Assembly: GCA_025934495.1 (NCBI GenBank)
Contig: JAICXY010000008.1
Span: 1-60,954, forward strand
Direction of reading: 5' to 3'
DNA length: 60,954 nt
Source: Candidatus Nitrosocosmicus sp.
GTDB taxonomy: Archaea; Thermoproteota; Nitrososphaeria; Nitrososphaerales; Nitrososphaeraceae
Every line of letters starts with the position of its first letter. The first letter of the stretch is position 1. Below the pieces are notes generated by a model. The model saw only the letters and a program-made list of their open reading frames with translations, was not told the origin of the DNA and did no database searches. Made by a program: the position numbers and the translations under genes. Below, piece by piece: positions 19,331-28,545 of the stretch.

Positions 19331-20863
19331 ATGGTATTAGAATTAAAAAAGCCTAGACCACTATGGGAGATTATTTTTTCAACTCATCATACTGATATAG
19401 GCTTGTTATATATGATAACTTCACTTACAGCTTTTGCTGCAGGTGGAGCTTTAGCCATGGCAATAAGAACAGAGTTGTTTTTACCTGGTCTTCAAGAATT
19501 TTCAGGTCAATCGGATTTTGCTCGATTTTTTACCGTTCACGGAACTACCATGTTATTTTTATGGGCGGTACCTTTTGCAGCAGGAGTTGGTAATTATCTA
19601 GTCCCGATTATGGTTAGGTATAAAGATATGGCATGGCCAAAGCTAAATGCTATAGCATATTGGATGATACCTCCATGTTTTGTTCTAATTTGGGTAGGTT
19701 TCTCTGATATGTCATGGAATGCATATCCTCCATACTCTATATTAAAAGCCGCTGGACCCGCTGCCGATATGTGGATATTTGCACTAAAGATTCTTGGAAT
19801 ATCCTCAATACTTGGTTCAGTAAACTTTATGGTTACTATATTAAAAATGAGGCATCCTGATTTGCCTTTGATGAAAATGCCTCTTTTCTGCTGGGCTGTA
19901 ATAGCTACATCGGCTATGATAATTACATCTATGCCAACGTTTGATGCTGCTTTAATAATGATGTATACTGATAGGTTGGGAGTAACTGGATTCTTTAACC
20001 CTGATATGGGTGGAGACCCTATTGCATATCAGCATTTATTCTGGTTTACGTTCCATCCAGAGGTGTATATATTCTTCTTGCCGTCTATAGGTATGTTGTA
20101 TGAAATAATTCCAACGTTTTCCCGGAAACCCATATTCAGCTACTATTCGGGAGTCATAGCACTCGTGGTAGTTGCGATCATTGGATTTGGATCGTGGGCG
20201 CATCACATGTTTGCTACGGGTATGACGTTTACCGAAAAGACTGTGTTTATGGTCGGAACGCTAGCAGCGGTCCCGCCTTCGGCTATGCATGTCTTTAACT
20301 TTATGGCTACAATGTGGGGAGGCAGGATAAAATTTGCTGCACCGATGTTGTTTGGTGTAGGTGGTATAGCTTTATTCTATGCTTCCGGTGCTGGTGGAGT
20401 TGTCAATACAGCTATCCCGTTGGACTTTGTAACCCATGATAGCTATTGGGTAGTTGGTCATTTCCATCTTATATTAATGGGTACTATATCATTGACATTT
20501 ACTGGAATGGTCTACTACCTATTTCCTTTGATTACGGGAAGAATGTACAATACATCACTAGCAAAGCTCCACTTCTGCTTGGCAATGGTGGGAATAATAT
20601 TGGTGTTTGGAGTTATGCACCTTGAAGGATTATATGGTATGCCCAGGCGAGTTTCGGATTATTTGCCTATAGCACAATTGATAATAATGAATCAGATAGC
20701 TACTACTGGTGCATGGATAATCGGCTCATCGTATGTACTATTTGCAATCAACATGATAAAATCCGCAATGTTTGGAAAGCTTGCAGATCCAAAAGACCCA
20801 TTCGAAATGAAAACAGGAAAAGAATACTATTATGACTACGCACGTAAAAACCCACATCACTAG
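19331..20863 (+). CDS. coxA: Heme-copper oxidase subunit I
   Basis: Catalytic subunit reducing O2 to water and pumping protons, with about twelve membrane helices in 510 residues. Heme a ligand H70 (TVHGTTM) and the CuB/crosslink motif HPEVY (242-246, H242 and Y246) are present. H291/H292 bind CuB. H377 (heme a3) and H379 (heme a) are in WVVGHFHL. All metal ligands are present, so the enzyme is an A-type oxidase. A TATA-like tract (cttttatag, 19277-19285) lies about 50 bases upstream. It is followed by a cupredoxin, heme A synthase and a membrane protein, the usual oxidase cluster of ammonia-oxidizing archaea. Confidence 0.96.
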   Translation: MVLELKKPRPLWEIIFSTHHTDIGLLYMITSLTAFAAGGALAMAIRTELFLPGLQEFSGQSDFARFFTVHGTTMLFLWAVPFAAGVGNYLVPIMVRYKDMAWPKLNAIAYWMIPPCFVLIWVGFSDMSWNAYPPYSILKAAGPAADMWIFALKILGISSILGSVNFMVTILKMRHPDLPLMKMPLFCWAVIATSAMIITSMPTFDAALIMMYTDRLGVTGFFNPDMGGDPIAYQHLFWFTFHPEVYIFFLPSIGMLYEIIPTFSRKPIFSYYSGVIALVVVAIIGFGSWAHHMFATGMTFTEKTVFMVGTLAAVPPSAMHVFNFMATMWGGRIKFAAPMLFGVGGIALFYASGAGGVVNTAIPLDFVTHDSYWVVGHFHLILMGTISLTFTGMVYYLFPLITGRMYNTSLAKLHFCLAMVGIILVFGVMHLEGLYGMPRRVSDYLPIAQLIIMNQIATTGAWIIGSSYVLFAINMIKSAMFGKLADPKDPFEMKTGKEYYYDYARKNPHH

Positions 20864-20895
20864 AACATTGAATAAAAAAGGAAAGGGATTGTAAT

Positions 20896-21408
20896 ATGAC
20901 TTCTCATGATAGTTCTGATATAGTGAGAACATCGCCTGCACGTATGGCAAAGGGATTGCTTTTTGTTTTTATCCCAATGATCATTACCTTGTATCTTACA
21001 ATAACCTTATGGCACTTTACATCAAGTTTCCCTCCAATGGTATCTGTACCAAAACCCACACCAGCTGGCGCACCCGGTAGCCCCTCAGGTGCATCAACTG
21101 CAGCAAAGCCTAATACCATAACGATACCAGCTGGCGCATCAGTTCAGGGCAACCCCTCGTTTACTCCGGCAACATTAACTGTCAAAAAAGGAGCTGTAAT
21201 CACAGTTACAAATACTGATACTGCACCTCATACTTCAACGAGTGGTAGTGATCCAAGTGCACCAAACAATGGCAAATCATGGGATACAAGTCTTATAATG
21301 CCTGGAAAATCTGCAAAAATAAATACTGCCAATCTTGCACCAGGCAACTATCCTTATCACTGTACTGTACATCCGTACATGAAAGGAACCCTCACTGTTA
21401 CTGCGTAA
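20896..21408 (+). CDS. Membrane-anchored plastocyanin-like cupredoxin
   Basis: A membrane helix at 21-40 and a Pro/Ala/Ser linker precede a single type-1 copper domain with H112 (APHTSTS), C156, H159 and M162 (YHCTVHPYM). It probably shuttles electrons on the outer face, in place of soluble cytochrome c, to the neighbouring oxidase. The copper domain is closely similar to the tail of CoxB (GNPSxxPATLxxKKG, SLIMPGKSxKxNTA), so one probably arose from the other by duplication. It lies 33 bases behind coxA. Confidence 0.9.
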   Translation: MTSHDSSDIVRTSPARMAKGLLFVFIPMIITLYLTITLWHFTSSFPPMVSVPKPTPAGAPGSPSGASTAAKPNTITIPAGASVQGNPSFTPATLTVKKGAVITVTNTDTAPHTSTSGSDPSAPNNGKSWDTSLIMPGKSAKINTANLAPGNYPYHCTVHPYMKGTLTVTA

Positions 21409-21428
21409 CTTTTTTCTTTTTTTATTTT
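21409..21428 (+). terminator. Poly-T tract after the cupredoxin gene
   Basis: cttttttctttttttatttt follows the stop codon immediately. It is a likely archaeal terminator before the heme A synthase gene, which begins 60 bases later. Confidence 0.45.
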
Positions 21429-21484
21429 GATCTTAAATTTATATTTGAATCATTAGTTATAATAGTTAATTAAACGATAATAAC

Positions 21485-22045
21485 ATGAATTACGATAAAT
21501 TTCTTCAAGTATTCTCATTAATTACTTTGGGTGTTTTATTTGGATTGATGTTTATGGGTGGATATGTTAGTTCAAGTGGCGTTGGTTTATCTTGTCCAAA
21601 GTGGCCATTGTGTCCCCATGGTTTAGTTCCTTCGCCTGAATTTTTAATTGAATATACTCATAGAACAATTGCTGCATCTACAGGACTTTTAGTGCTGCTT
21701 ACCATGGTATTTGTATTAAGAGGTAAAAATTCTGTGAAATCTACCAAGATCTTTTCTATAATAGCTACATGTGCAGTCCTTGGTCAAATATTTTTAGGAG
21801 GTGTGGTAATTAACGAAAAATTACGTGCTCTTTTAGTAACTGCACACTTAGGATTAGGGTTGATATTATATAGCAGTATTATTTTTGTTGTCATGAACAT
21901 ATATTATACTAATTTACGATCGAAATTGTCATCATCCTCTACTTTAAACTCTGCAACTTCGATAACTTCTACAGCACCACCACCTACACGCTCAAACGAT
22001 GATAAATCTTCAGTAAAATTTTTCTCTAATAAATCTGGTTTATGA
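21485..22045 (+). CDS. ctaA: Half-size heme A synthase (CtaA/Cox15 family)
   Basis: Oxidizes the methyl group of heme O to make heme A for the oxidase. Four hydrophobic segments lie in about 145 residues, half the length of bacterial CtaA, as in the four-helix enzyme known from Aeropyrum. Conserved elements are GGYVSSSGVGLSCPKWPLCP, the heme histidine of EYTHR and a second histidine in TAHLGLG. A disordered Ser/Thr tail (about 147-186) is extra. Short archaeal forms are thought to dimerize. Its location in the oxidase cluster supports the call. Confidence 0.88.
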   Translation: MNYDKFLQVFSLITLGVLFGLMFMGGYVSSSGVGLSCPKWPLCPHGLVPSPEFLIEYTHRTIAASTGLLVLLTMVFVLRGKNSVKSTKIFSIIATCAVLGQIFLGGVVINEKLRALLVTAHLGLGLILYSSIIFVVMNIYYTNLRSKLSSSSTLNSATSITSTAPPPTRSNDDKSSVKFFSNKSGL

Positions 22046-22067
22046 AAACAGAGGGCCGTAGATTTTT

Positions 22068-23243
22068 ATGGTATTTCATTTAAATTTTTTGAAAATACAA
22101 ATAGAATGTAATAAAATCAATACTGTGTTATTAATTGTATTCTTTTTCATCATTTTTTCATCTCTTTTTCTTTTTATGAATTTTTCCTCTATTTCTAGCG
22201 TTCAAATTGCAGAAGCTCATTTCAGTCATTTGGCACACATTAATGCTGGAGGCTTTGGTATTAGTGAAAAATATTATGTGAATGAACAAACTGACCCTGA
22301 AGAACCGATACCCAATCAACTAGCACAGATTATGTTCAGTGTACAGGATAGAAATGGTCAGGATGTACATAATATTACTGCAATGGTGGAAGTATATGCT
22401 TCAAATGGTACAAGAATTTCTGTTTTTCCTTGGACTAAACTCGATATAGGGGATTTTAATGTTCCTTTTGTATTTCCAAAAGTTGGAATGTATCAAGTTG
22501 TAATTAGTGTATTAAACGATGGTGCCAATACAAGTCAAATACTTAATACAATTCCACCACCACGCGTTCTTTTAAACGATGATACCGGTTGTAACTGTGA
22601 AAGGGGTGTTACCAATGTATCCGTATCCAGTACTTTTGGTTCTATTTTTATTATAATGCTTTATGTTGCGCTTTTTGGTACTGTTTTTGTTTTAGGTGTT
22701 ATTTTGTTTTGGATGTATTGGAGCAGACGAAAAAATCCATTGTTCAGTGAAATTTCAAAATATGATTCATTAAAATATTTTGTATTGTTGTTTGCTTTGG
22801 GTGCATCGGTAGTTCATCTTGCAGTATATCCTGAACATGGTGGCTTGAGAGTAGAATATAGTATTTTTTTACTCTCTGCTTCTGGCATTCAATTAGCCTA
22901 TGGAATTAGTTATATATTGTTAATTTTTTCAGATGATACTACTGTTGATAATCGACTTAAAAAATCAGATAAATTGCTTGTAACCAAGCAATACTATAAA
23001 AAGTCGCTGATTCTTAATTTATTTGGACTGATAGGATCTCTTTTTTTAATTTTGTTATACTTGTATGCAATAACTTTCCCACCGCCTCTTTCTCCAAACT
23101 CCCGTCCTGAAGATGTAGATCTATCTGGAATAGTGGATAAATCTCTGGAAGTAATTTTAGTTATAGGAATTTTGATTTTAATGAGATATGAAAGGAGACG
23201 GTATTTGTATACCTTTAGAACTTCTAAATTAAAGAAATTTTGA
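22068..23243 (+). CDS. Conserved membrane protein of the terminal oxidase cluster
   Basis: A hydrophobic segment at about 17-40 is followed by an extracellular beta-rich domain (to about 180) with AHFSHLAHINAGGFGISEKYY. About five membrane helices follow, with a conserved-looking HLAVYPEHGG turn. It follows heme A synthase after 22 bases. Similar proteins occur beside oxidase genes in ammonia-oxidizing archaea. A role in oxidase assembly or copper/heme delivery is inferred only from position. The His-rich AHFSHLAHI stretch could bind metal. Confidence 0.7.
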   Translation: MVFHLNFLKIQIECNKINTVLLIVFFFIIFSSLFLFMNFSSISSVQIAEAHFSHLAHINAGGFGISEKYYVNEQTDPEEPIPNQLAQIMFSVQDRNGQDVHNITAMVEVYASNGTRISVFPWTKLDIGDFNVPFVFPKVGMYQVVISVLNDGANTSQILNTIPPPRVLLNDDTGCNCERGVTNVSVSSTFGSIFIIMLYVALFGTVFVLGVILFWMYWSRRKNPLFSEISKYDSLKYFVLLFALGASVVHLAVYPEHGGLRVEYSIFLLSASGIQLAYGISYILLIFSDDTTVDNRLKKSDKLLVTKQYYKKSLILNLFGLIGSLFLILLYLYAITFPPPLSPNSRPEDVDLSGIVDKSLEVILVIGILILMRYERRRYLYTFRTSKLKKF

Positions 23244-23729
23244 TAAAGATATGAGGAGAAGAACATAAAAATTATTTTTTTTTATAAATAATTATAATTG
23301 GATTATAATATATATATGAATACAATTTAACTATTAACAAATAATTTTAAATTTTATTATGATGCTATTTCTTTGAAATTCAGATTCAAATTCAAATTCT
23401 GTTTTTAAATGTGTAAAGTTCGACATCTTTACTTTTGAATTCTCTCTCTCTCTCTCTCTCTCTCTTTTCTATATCTAACTTCTTTTAATAATTTTTAAAC
23501 AAATACCATTGGTTTGGATGTATTTTTTAATAAAGATCACTGAAATATGGTTGTAGATATTTATTATATTTTCAGTTTCGTTCTTTCTCTTGCTTAACTT
23601 TATATATAGATTATTTTAAGTGGGCCAGAACCAACTAGAACTATATTTATCCATGACTTTTCCAAAAGAAAAAATATTATCATGTTATTTGTTTTTTATT
23701 CGAAATTTTAATAGATCTGTATTTATATC
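23244..23729. other. Intergenic stretch with a CT microsatellite
   Basis: AT-rich spacer between the oxidase cluster and a small membrane protein. Apart from the (TC)12 run at 23441-23464 it shows no gene. The part nearest 23730 is AT-rich and may hold that gene's promoter. Confidence 0.4.
23441..23464. repeat. Dinucleotide repeat (TC)12
   Basis: Twenty-four bases of perfect TC repeat outside any gene. Such perfect runs are uncommon in archaeal genomes and could vary in length. Confidence 0.9.
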
Positions 23730-23750
23730 ATGTTCTCTATAGTTTTAATC

Positions 23751-23957
23751 ATGAACAAATTAAAGAAATTGTCTTTAATTTCCATACTGATAACTTTTAT
23801 CATGTCTGTACTATCAATTTTAACATTAAAAATTGTAACCTTAAATGGTTTTTTTATTTTTGGTGGAATAACCAGCTTTGCTTTGGCATTATTTTATGTA
23901 TATTTAAATAGAGCCAGACAAACATTCAAAAAAGATTTATTGGAAAATCTAAAGTAG
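23751..23957 (+). CDS. Small membrane protein, two transmembrane segments
   Basis: From the ATG at 23751 (MNKLKKLSLI) it is 68 residues with helices at about 8-28 and 33-52 and a charged tail ending KKDLLENLK. An upstream ATG at 23730 adds seven residues and is less likely given the basic MNKLKK start. No motif and unknown function. It converges with the phosphoribosyltransferase gene. Confidence 0.55.
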   Translation: MNKLKKLSLISILITFIMSVLSILTLKIVTLNGFFIFGGITSFALALFYVYLNRARQTFKKDLLENLK

Positions 23958-23991
23958 TTTAAAAGTATTTTTTATTCTATAATTTTTTTTA

Positions 23992-24438
23992 TTATGGTTT
24001 TTCCCATGGGAATACTACCCACCTGCAATCCTTCAGTATCTTGCCATAAATATGATTACTAGAACTAGATGAATTGTATCTTTTTAACAAGAAAATATCT
24101 AGATGGTTGACAAAGGTTAAATAGGTGGATGTTTTATGAAACGTTTTTCCAGTGTCATAAATTTCATCTATTAAGAGATAGAACTTGGAGGTATCAAAAA
24201 AGGGGATTTTATTATAAAGTATTTTTTTATTTATCATTGGAAATAAATTTATGTTTTTGATACCTGTCTTATATGAAATTATAGTTGCAGGGATAATGCC
24301 TCCATTTGTTATAGCTATTATTTCATAATTTTCTAAATGATCCTTTTTTAGGTTGAAATTAATTTTTTTACAAACATTTTTTATTAGCGTGTCAATATCT
24401 TTCCAACTTAACAAAATTTCTTTATCTGTGTATTCCAA
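23992..24438 (-). CDS. Phosphoribosyltransferase (xanthine-guanine type)
   Basis: Type I phosphoribosyltransferase of 148 residues. The PRPP-binding motif is FYLLIDEIYDTGKT (about 86-99), with the two acidic residues and the TGKT loop. The pyrophosphate loop is in ITNGGIIPATII. The short length and the C-terminal WVVFPWEKP resemble archaeal Gpt/HPRT-like enzymes salvaging purine bases. The exact base is unknown. Confidence 0.82.
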   Translation of the reverse strand: MEYTDKEILLSWKDIDTLIKNVCKKINFNLKKDHLENYEIIAITNGGIIPATIISYKTGIKNINLFPMINKKILYNKIPFFDTSKFYLLIDEIYDTGKTFHKTSTYLTFVNHLDIFLLKRYNSSSSSNHIYGKILKDCRWVVFPWEKP

Positions 24439-24499
24439 AATCCTTTTAAATATTGTTCTATTTGAATATCAAATTAAATTTTACTGTATTAGTTGATTC

Positions 24500-24682
24500 A
24501 TGCATGCTGTTAGAATAAAATTTGATTCTTTTGATACATTTGTTTTGGATAATTTAAATAAAGAGATTGAACTTTCTATCCAGCTTGTTCCTGGTGTAGT
24601 AAAAGCAAATAATGAAACAATACAAAAAATTTCACGGTATTTTACCGTGAAAAGGAGAACTGTTTATTGCACAATTCAATAA
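24500..24682 (+). CDS. Small protein, possible DUF167-like
   Basis: Sixty residues, divergent from the phosphoribosyltransferase gene with 61 bases between. The segment IQLVPGVVKANNETIQKISR and the following YFTVKRRTVY resemble the core of DUF167/YggU proteins (PP..GKAN..li..la..l.v....v). If so, it is shorter than usual. The function of the family is unknown. I give this as a weak resemblance. Confidence 0.45.
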   Translation: MHAVRIKFDSFDTFVLDNLNKEIELSIQLVPGVVKANNETIQKISRYFTVKRRTVYCTIQ

Positions 24683-24884
24683 TGCAATAACTTGTATTTT
24701 ATTTAAAGGCATTATAATCAGGAAAGTTCTCAAAATGAGATCTAAAAACACATAGTGAAAAATAGCATTTTGATTGTTGTTACAACTTTAACTATTTGTT
24801 TTAAATTACCTATAGATAAAATTGATATAAAGAAAATGGTTGTTAGTTAAGGATTGTTTATGGAAAAATCTTTTTTTAGTTTCG

Positions 24885-25154
24885 CTATTGCCTATAACTT
24901 TTTGCAGATGATCTGAGTTCTTTTTTTGGATCATTAACAATACCATGGAACATTATTGCTAATCCTATTATCGCAACACCAATAAATCCTATTTCTACTA
25001 ATGGCATTATACCTTGAAAACCTGATTCTGTTGCAGGTTGAAAATCTGTTGATTGTGTGAAAAGTTTTACCACAATATTGCCTGTATATAATGCACCAGC
25101 TATTCCAATTATCATCACTATTATACCACCTATGGCAAGCATTCTGTAATTCAT
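24885..25154 (-). CDS. Small membrane protein, two transmembrane segments
   Basis: Helices at about 5-25 (MLAIGGIIVMIIGIAGALY) and 50-70 (MPLVEIGFIGVAIIGLAIMF) flank a short outside loop, with a basic cytoplasmic tail. Start is ATG. No motif. It stands alone; small two-helix proteins of this kind are frequent in these archaea. Confidence 0.65.
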   Translation of the reverse strand: MNYRMLAIGGIIVMIIGIAGALYTGNIVVKLFTQSTDFQPATESGFQGIMPLVEIGFIGVAIIGLAIMFHGIVNDPKKELRSSAKSYRQ

Positions 25155-25355
25155 TTTATATTTTATCTTCTATCAATGTGCATATATATATATATTTTAT
25201 TTGTGAATTCCTAATTCATTAATTAGATATATCAATATTTTATTTGATCATATAGTTTGTTAAAATGATATTTTGTATTAAATTTTTGATGTAACTTTTT
25301 ACCTTGTGTGTTTTGTTAAGATGATGAGATGCAGAATATGGATAAATAATAATGA

Positions 25356-26300
25356 TTATGCATTTGTATTTTCATTAGTTATTATTTTTTGTATTATTTT
25401 TTCTGCTATCACTGTAGAAGCTAATTCTTGACCTTCTTTTGTTTGCGCGCCTATATGTGGTGAACATATCAGATTAGAAAGATCCAATAATTCTCTATTT
25501 GAAGGGGGTTCTTTTTCAAAAACGTCTAATGCAGCACCAGCTATTTTATTATTCTTTAATGCTTCAACCAAATCTTTTTCTTCTATGATCTCTCCACGAG
25601 AGGTATTGATTATGAATGCACTGCTTTTCATATTTGAAATCGTTTGTTTGTTTATTAGATGTTTTGTTTGTTCTGTAAGGGGGACGTGACATGTTATAAA
25701 ATCTGAACTTTCCATTAGAGTTTTTAAATCAGTTGTAATTAGTGATACTTCTTGAACAAAATTTTTCTCAATTGGGGCAATATCGTATCCTATTAAATTC
25801 ATTCTTAATCCTCTTGCTAATCGTGCTACGTTTCTTCCAATTTTTCCTAATCCAATTATTCCTAAATACTTTCCTTTTAATTCTGTGCCTACTAGGTTTT
25901 TTTTAATCCAATTGCCTTTTTTAGTCTCATAATTGGCAATGGGTATATTCCTACATAACGAAAACATGAATCCCATAACTAATTCAGAAACAGCGGTAAT
26001 TGATGCTTCTCCAGCGTTTATAACATCCATATTCTGTTTTTCTGCTTCTTGGGTATCAATATTATCAAGGCCAACTCCAACTCTAGCTATTATTTTTGCT
26101 TTTTTGGCATTTTGAATAACTTCTTTGGTAATTTTGGTTCTACTTCTTACGACAATCACATCATACTCACTGACTTTTGATAAAAGATCTTCGGCAGAAA
26201 TTTCAGGAAAATAATCTACAGTTAAACCTGCATTTTTTAAGCTTTTTATTCCTATTTCGTCTATAGTGTCACAGATTATTACTTTTCCTTTGATATTCAT
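25356..26300 (-). CDS. serA: D-3-phosphoglycerate dehydrogenase, short form without ACT domain
   Basis: First step of serine synthesis, oxidizing 3-phosphoglycerate with NAD. The Rossmann motif is GIIGLGKIGRNVARLARGLR (147-166). Catalytic residues are R235 (NTSRGE), E264 (DVFEKEP) and H282 (SPHIGA). Substrate-domain RVGVGLDNID (73-82) is present. It has 314 residues and lacks the C-terminal regulatory domains, so serine feedback is not expected. Another 2-hydroxyacid dehydrogenase function cannot be fully excluded. Confidence 0.88.
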   Translation of the reverse strand: MNIKGKVIICDTIDEIGIKSLKNAGLTVDYFPEISAEDLLSKVSEYDVIVVRSRTKITKEVIQNAKKAKIIARVGVGLDNIDTQEAEKQNMDVINAGEASITAVSELVMGFMFSLCRNIPIANYETKKGNWIKKNLVGTELKGKYLGIIGLGKIGRNVARLARGLRMNLIGYDIAPIEKNFVQEVSLITTDLKTLMESSDFITCHVPLTEQTKHLINKQTISNMKSSAFIINTSRGEIIEEKDLVEALKNNKIAGAALDVFEKEPPSNRELLDLSNLICSPHIGAQTKEGQELASTVIAEKIIQKIITNENTNA

Positions 26301-26738
26301 ATTTGCAATTTTTCCTATCGGAATATATTGATTACTTTTTAAATATTTTTATAATTCAACTTTTGAGTTATTCAATGATAAATAATTGGTACTCCCAAAC
26401 TGTGGTCGCCCTTTTTATTCTTTAAATGAATCTTAAGTTCATCGTATAAATGGCTCTTTATTACCTTTGGATTTTAAAATTGAAAATCTTTTGTGAATTA
26501 AATTTATTTCATATATAATCAACTACATTAGATTATGAATTTCATATTTATATAATAAAATAAAGCAATAATCTTTATATTCAATCGAGCAATTTTTAAT
26601 AATTTAAATACTATCTACCAAACGAACGTTTACATTACCTTTCGGATATATCTGTGGTAATAGGCTTTGACTATCCTGTAAATGATAAATCGAATGTATA
26701 AATCTAAATATTGAAATAATATTAATTTATAGCAATAT
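26301..26738. other. Intergenic stretch between divergent genes
   Basis: AT-rich spacer between serA (minus) and the DUF5678-like gene (plus), holding promoters for both. A tract attaatttatagc (26721-26733) just before the ATG at 26739 is TATA-like but very close to it. No gene or repeat seen. Confidence 0.4.
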
Positions 26739-26984
26739 ATGAGTATAGCAGGTTATTCGCTACCAGATCTGTTCGCCTTAAATTCTAAAACCGATATAAA
26801 TCTCAAATGGTTGTTAAAGAATCGTGGAAATTTAATTCGAGATTATAATAATAAATTTATCGCTATAGAAAATGGTAAAGTTATAGAACATCATTCTGAG
26901 ATGGAAGAATTTTTTAAACGTTTAAAAAGAAATAAGAATTATTCCAATTCTACATTAATACAATTTATTACCGATAAATATTAA
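26739..26984 (+). CDS. DUF5678-like small protein
   Basis: Eighty-one residues. The centre (LIRDYNNKFIAIENGKVIEH, then EMEEFFKRLKRN) matches the DUF5678 pattern of a short beta-alpha domain with a 'KFIAI.nG.Vi' core. In thaumarchaeal genomes such proteins are often encoded directly ahead of a retropepsin-like protein, as seems to be the case here. Function unknown. Confidence 0.6.
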   Translation: MSIAGYSLPDLFALNSKTDINLKWLLKNRGNLIRDYNNKFIAIENGKVIEHHSEMEEFFKRLKRNKNYSNSTLIQFITDKY

Positions 26985-27010
26985 ATTGGATAAAGACTAA
27001 TTTACATTTA

Positions 27011-27436
27011 TTGCCACTTTTTTCTCAGAAGGATGAAATAACAGGCTTTCATTATATTCAAGGATATTTAATATCTCGGTTAAATAATTACAAGATAAAA
27101 GCAATAACTTTTATAATTCGTCCGGGAACTAGATTTTCATCAATTTCTTTTACTGATATACGGAATTGTGAAATAAAATTTGAACAATTATCAAAGGGTA
27201 GTATAGTACAAGGAATTCCAACTAAAATTATATCTAATTGTGATATTTTATTTATATTAGAAAACCAAAAATCCGTAATTATCGAGCATTTTGATCAAAT
27301 ACTTGTTCAAGGTACTGGTCCTGAAAATCCTAAATGGGATTCATCAGCATTATTATTTTCCTCTATTTTGGGTGATGATTTTCTTTCTCGTTTTATAAAT
27401 AATTCCACACTCGATCATATAATACTTGACAAATAA
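27011..27436 (+). CDS. Retropepsin-like protein lacking the catalytic aspartate
   Basis: One hundred and forty-one residues, TTG start, 26 bases behind the DUF5678-like gene. The layout resembles archaeal retropepsin-like aspartic proteases. A strand leads into ITFIIRPGTRFSSIS, where active members have a DTGA-type motif. The C-terminal ILGDDFLSRF corresponds to their conserved LLGxDxLxxF. The aspartate position is occupied by Arg-Pro, so proteolysis seems unlikely. The assignment rests on pattern resemblance; it could be an unrelated beta protein. Confidence 0.45.
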   Translation: MPLFSQKDEITGFHYIQGYLISRLNNYKIKAITFIIRPGTRFSSISFTDIRNCEIKFEQLSKGSIVQGIPTKIISNCDILFILENQKSVIIEHFDQILVQGTGPENPKWDSSALLFSSILGDDFLSRFINNSTLDHIILDK

Positions 27437-27539
27437 CTTTCATCCCTATTTCAATCATGCCATGAATAACTAAAATCTGTCAATTTTTATTAATCTATCC
27501 ATGATATTTCAATGGTTAAATCCAAGTAAACTATACGAC

Positions 27540-27860
27540 AACTTGACATAACCTGTTCTAGGGTAAATTCATTTGAAGAATTTCTTTGTTAGTTGGCTCA
27601 TTCACTACTCCGAGCCTGATGTATTCACAGCTAACTTTGATGGATTTATCTATTGCATACTCGTTGATCTTCATTTTCTTGTTTGCGGCTTTTTAGGTTG
27701 TATTTTTTAATCCAATCCAAATAGAAATGGGATTTCTTTCCACAAATCTCTTAATGCTTTTGCAGTATTTCTATAGGAAAGACCAAGAAAATAGATCTAT
27801 AATCCATAAGCAATATCTTTTGGATTGATTCTTTGCATTTAATATTTCAATAGGGTTTAT
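27540..27860 (-). pseudogene. IS6/IS240-like transposase remnant (N-terminal half)
   Basis: The minus strand reads YFLGLSYRNTAKALRD, then, with stops and frameshifts, KINEYAIDKSIKV and LGVVNEPTNKEILQMNLP. These blocks match the N-terminal half and first Asp region (ETIIRVGSELI in the copy at 58746). Many stops, so not functional. Confidence 0.7.
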
Positions 27861-28212
27861 AATTGATTTTCATTCATGCATTTTCTTAAGTTAACAGTTG
27901 TGAATAATGTTAATGTTTTTCTGTAAACTAGTGATAGTGCTTGTTTTCATCTGCAAAAATATTGTTATATTTTTTTTATATTCTCAATTTTTTAAAAACT
28001 AAACAAATCTATACATGCATATTCTCTATATATGAACGAATATCCAAGTATTTACATGACTGTTACCAGCGCTCTCTAAAATGCCACAAATAGCCATAAA
28101 CAAGGCGACCATAACATAACATATAAACGAGGAAAAGTGCCGCGAAATAAATTGCACTTCTAAAGCAGTTCTTCAAATATCTTTTCATAAGGATGTATTG
28201 AAGGTCTGAGTT
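27861..28212. other. Intergenic stretch, nothing firm
   Basis: AT-rich to about 28040, then mixed. Around 28080-28130 a short stretch might be another transposase scrap, but I could not align it convincingly. Confidence 0.35.
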
Positions 28213-28545
28213 ATGTCTTTCAGAACATTAAGTTTTAATTCTGCCAAACGAAGAGTTGACAGATCTATATCGATTTACTTATTTAAGAGCAGTATTTATA
28301 ATGCTATTATGAGTATTGATAAAATTACTGAAAAAGATAGTAGTAATAATCCGTTTAATCTTTATATGCAATATCTAAATGTCCATCGTGATATGTTTAT
28401 TTCAACCATGAATAATATGAAATTAATGTGGGATGAATTTTGGAGGATATGGAATGCAGATCAAAAGAAAAACCCATTCTATAATAATCCATATTTGAAT
28501 TATTATGATATTTTTTTTCGTTCTATGAATAAAAAGCCGGACTAA
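28213..28545 (+). CDS. Hypothetical protein, 110 residues
   Basis: An intact frame rich in Asn, Tyr, Met and Trp. The C-terminal two-thirds (from MSIDKITEKD, an alternative ATG at 28309) look helical: YMQYLNVHRDMFISTMNNMK and LMWDEFWRIW. The composition suggests a coiled or granule-associated helix, but no family was recognized and no PHA genes are nearby. The codon use looks like that of a real gene. Confidence 0.5.
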   Translation: MSFRTLSFNSAKRRVDRSISIYLFKSSIYNAIMSIDKITEKDSSNNPFNLYMQYLNVHRDMFISTMNNMKLMWDEFWRIWNADQKKNPFYNNPYLNYYDIFFRSMNKKPD

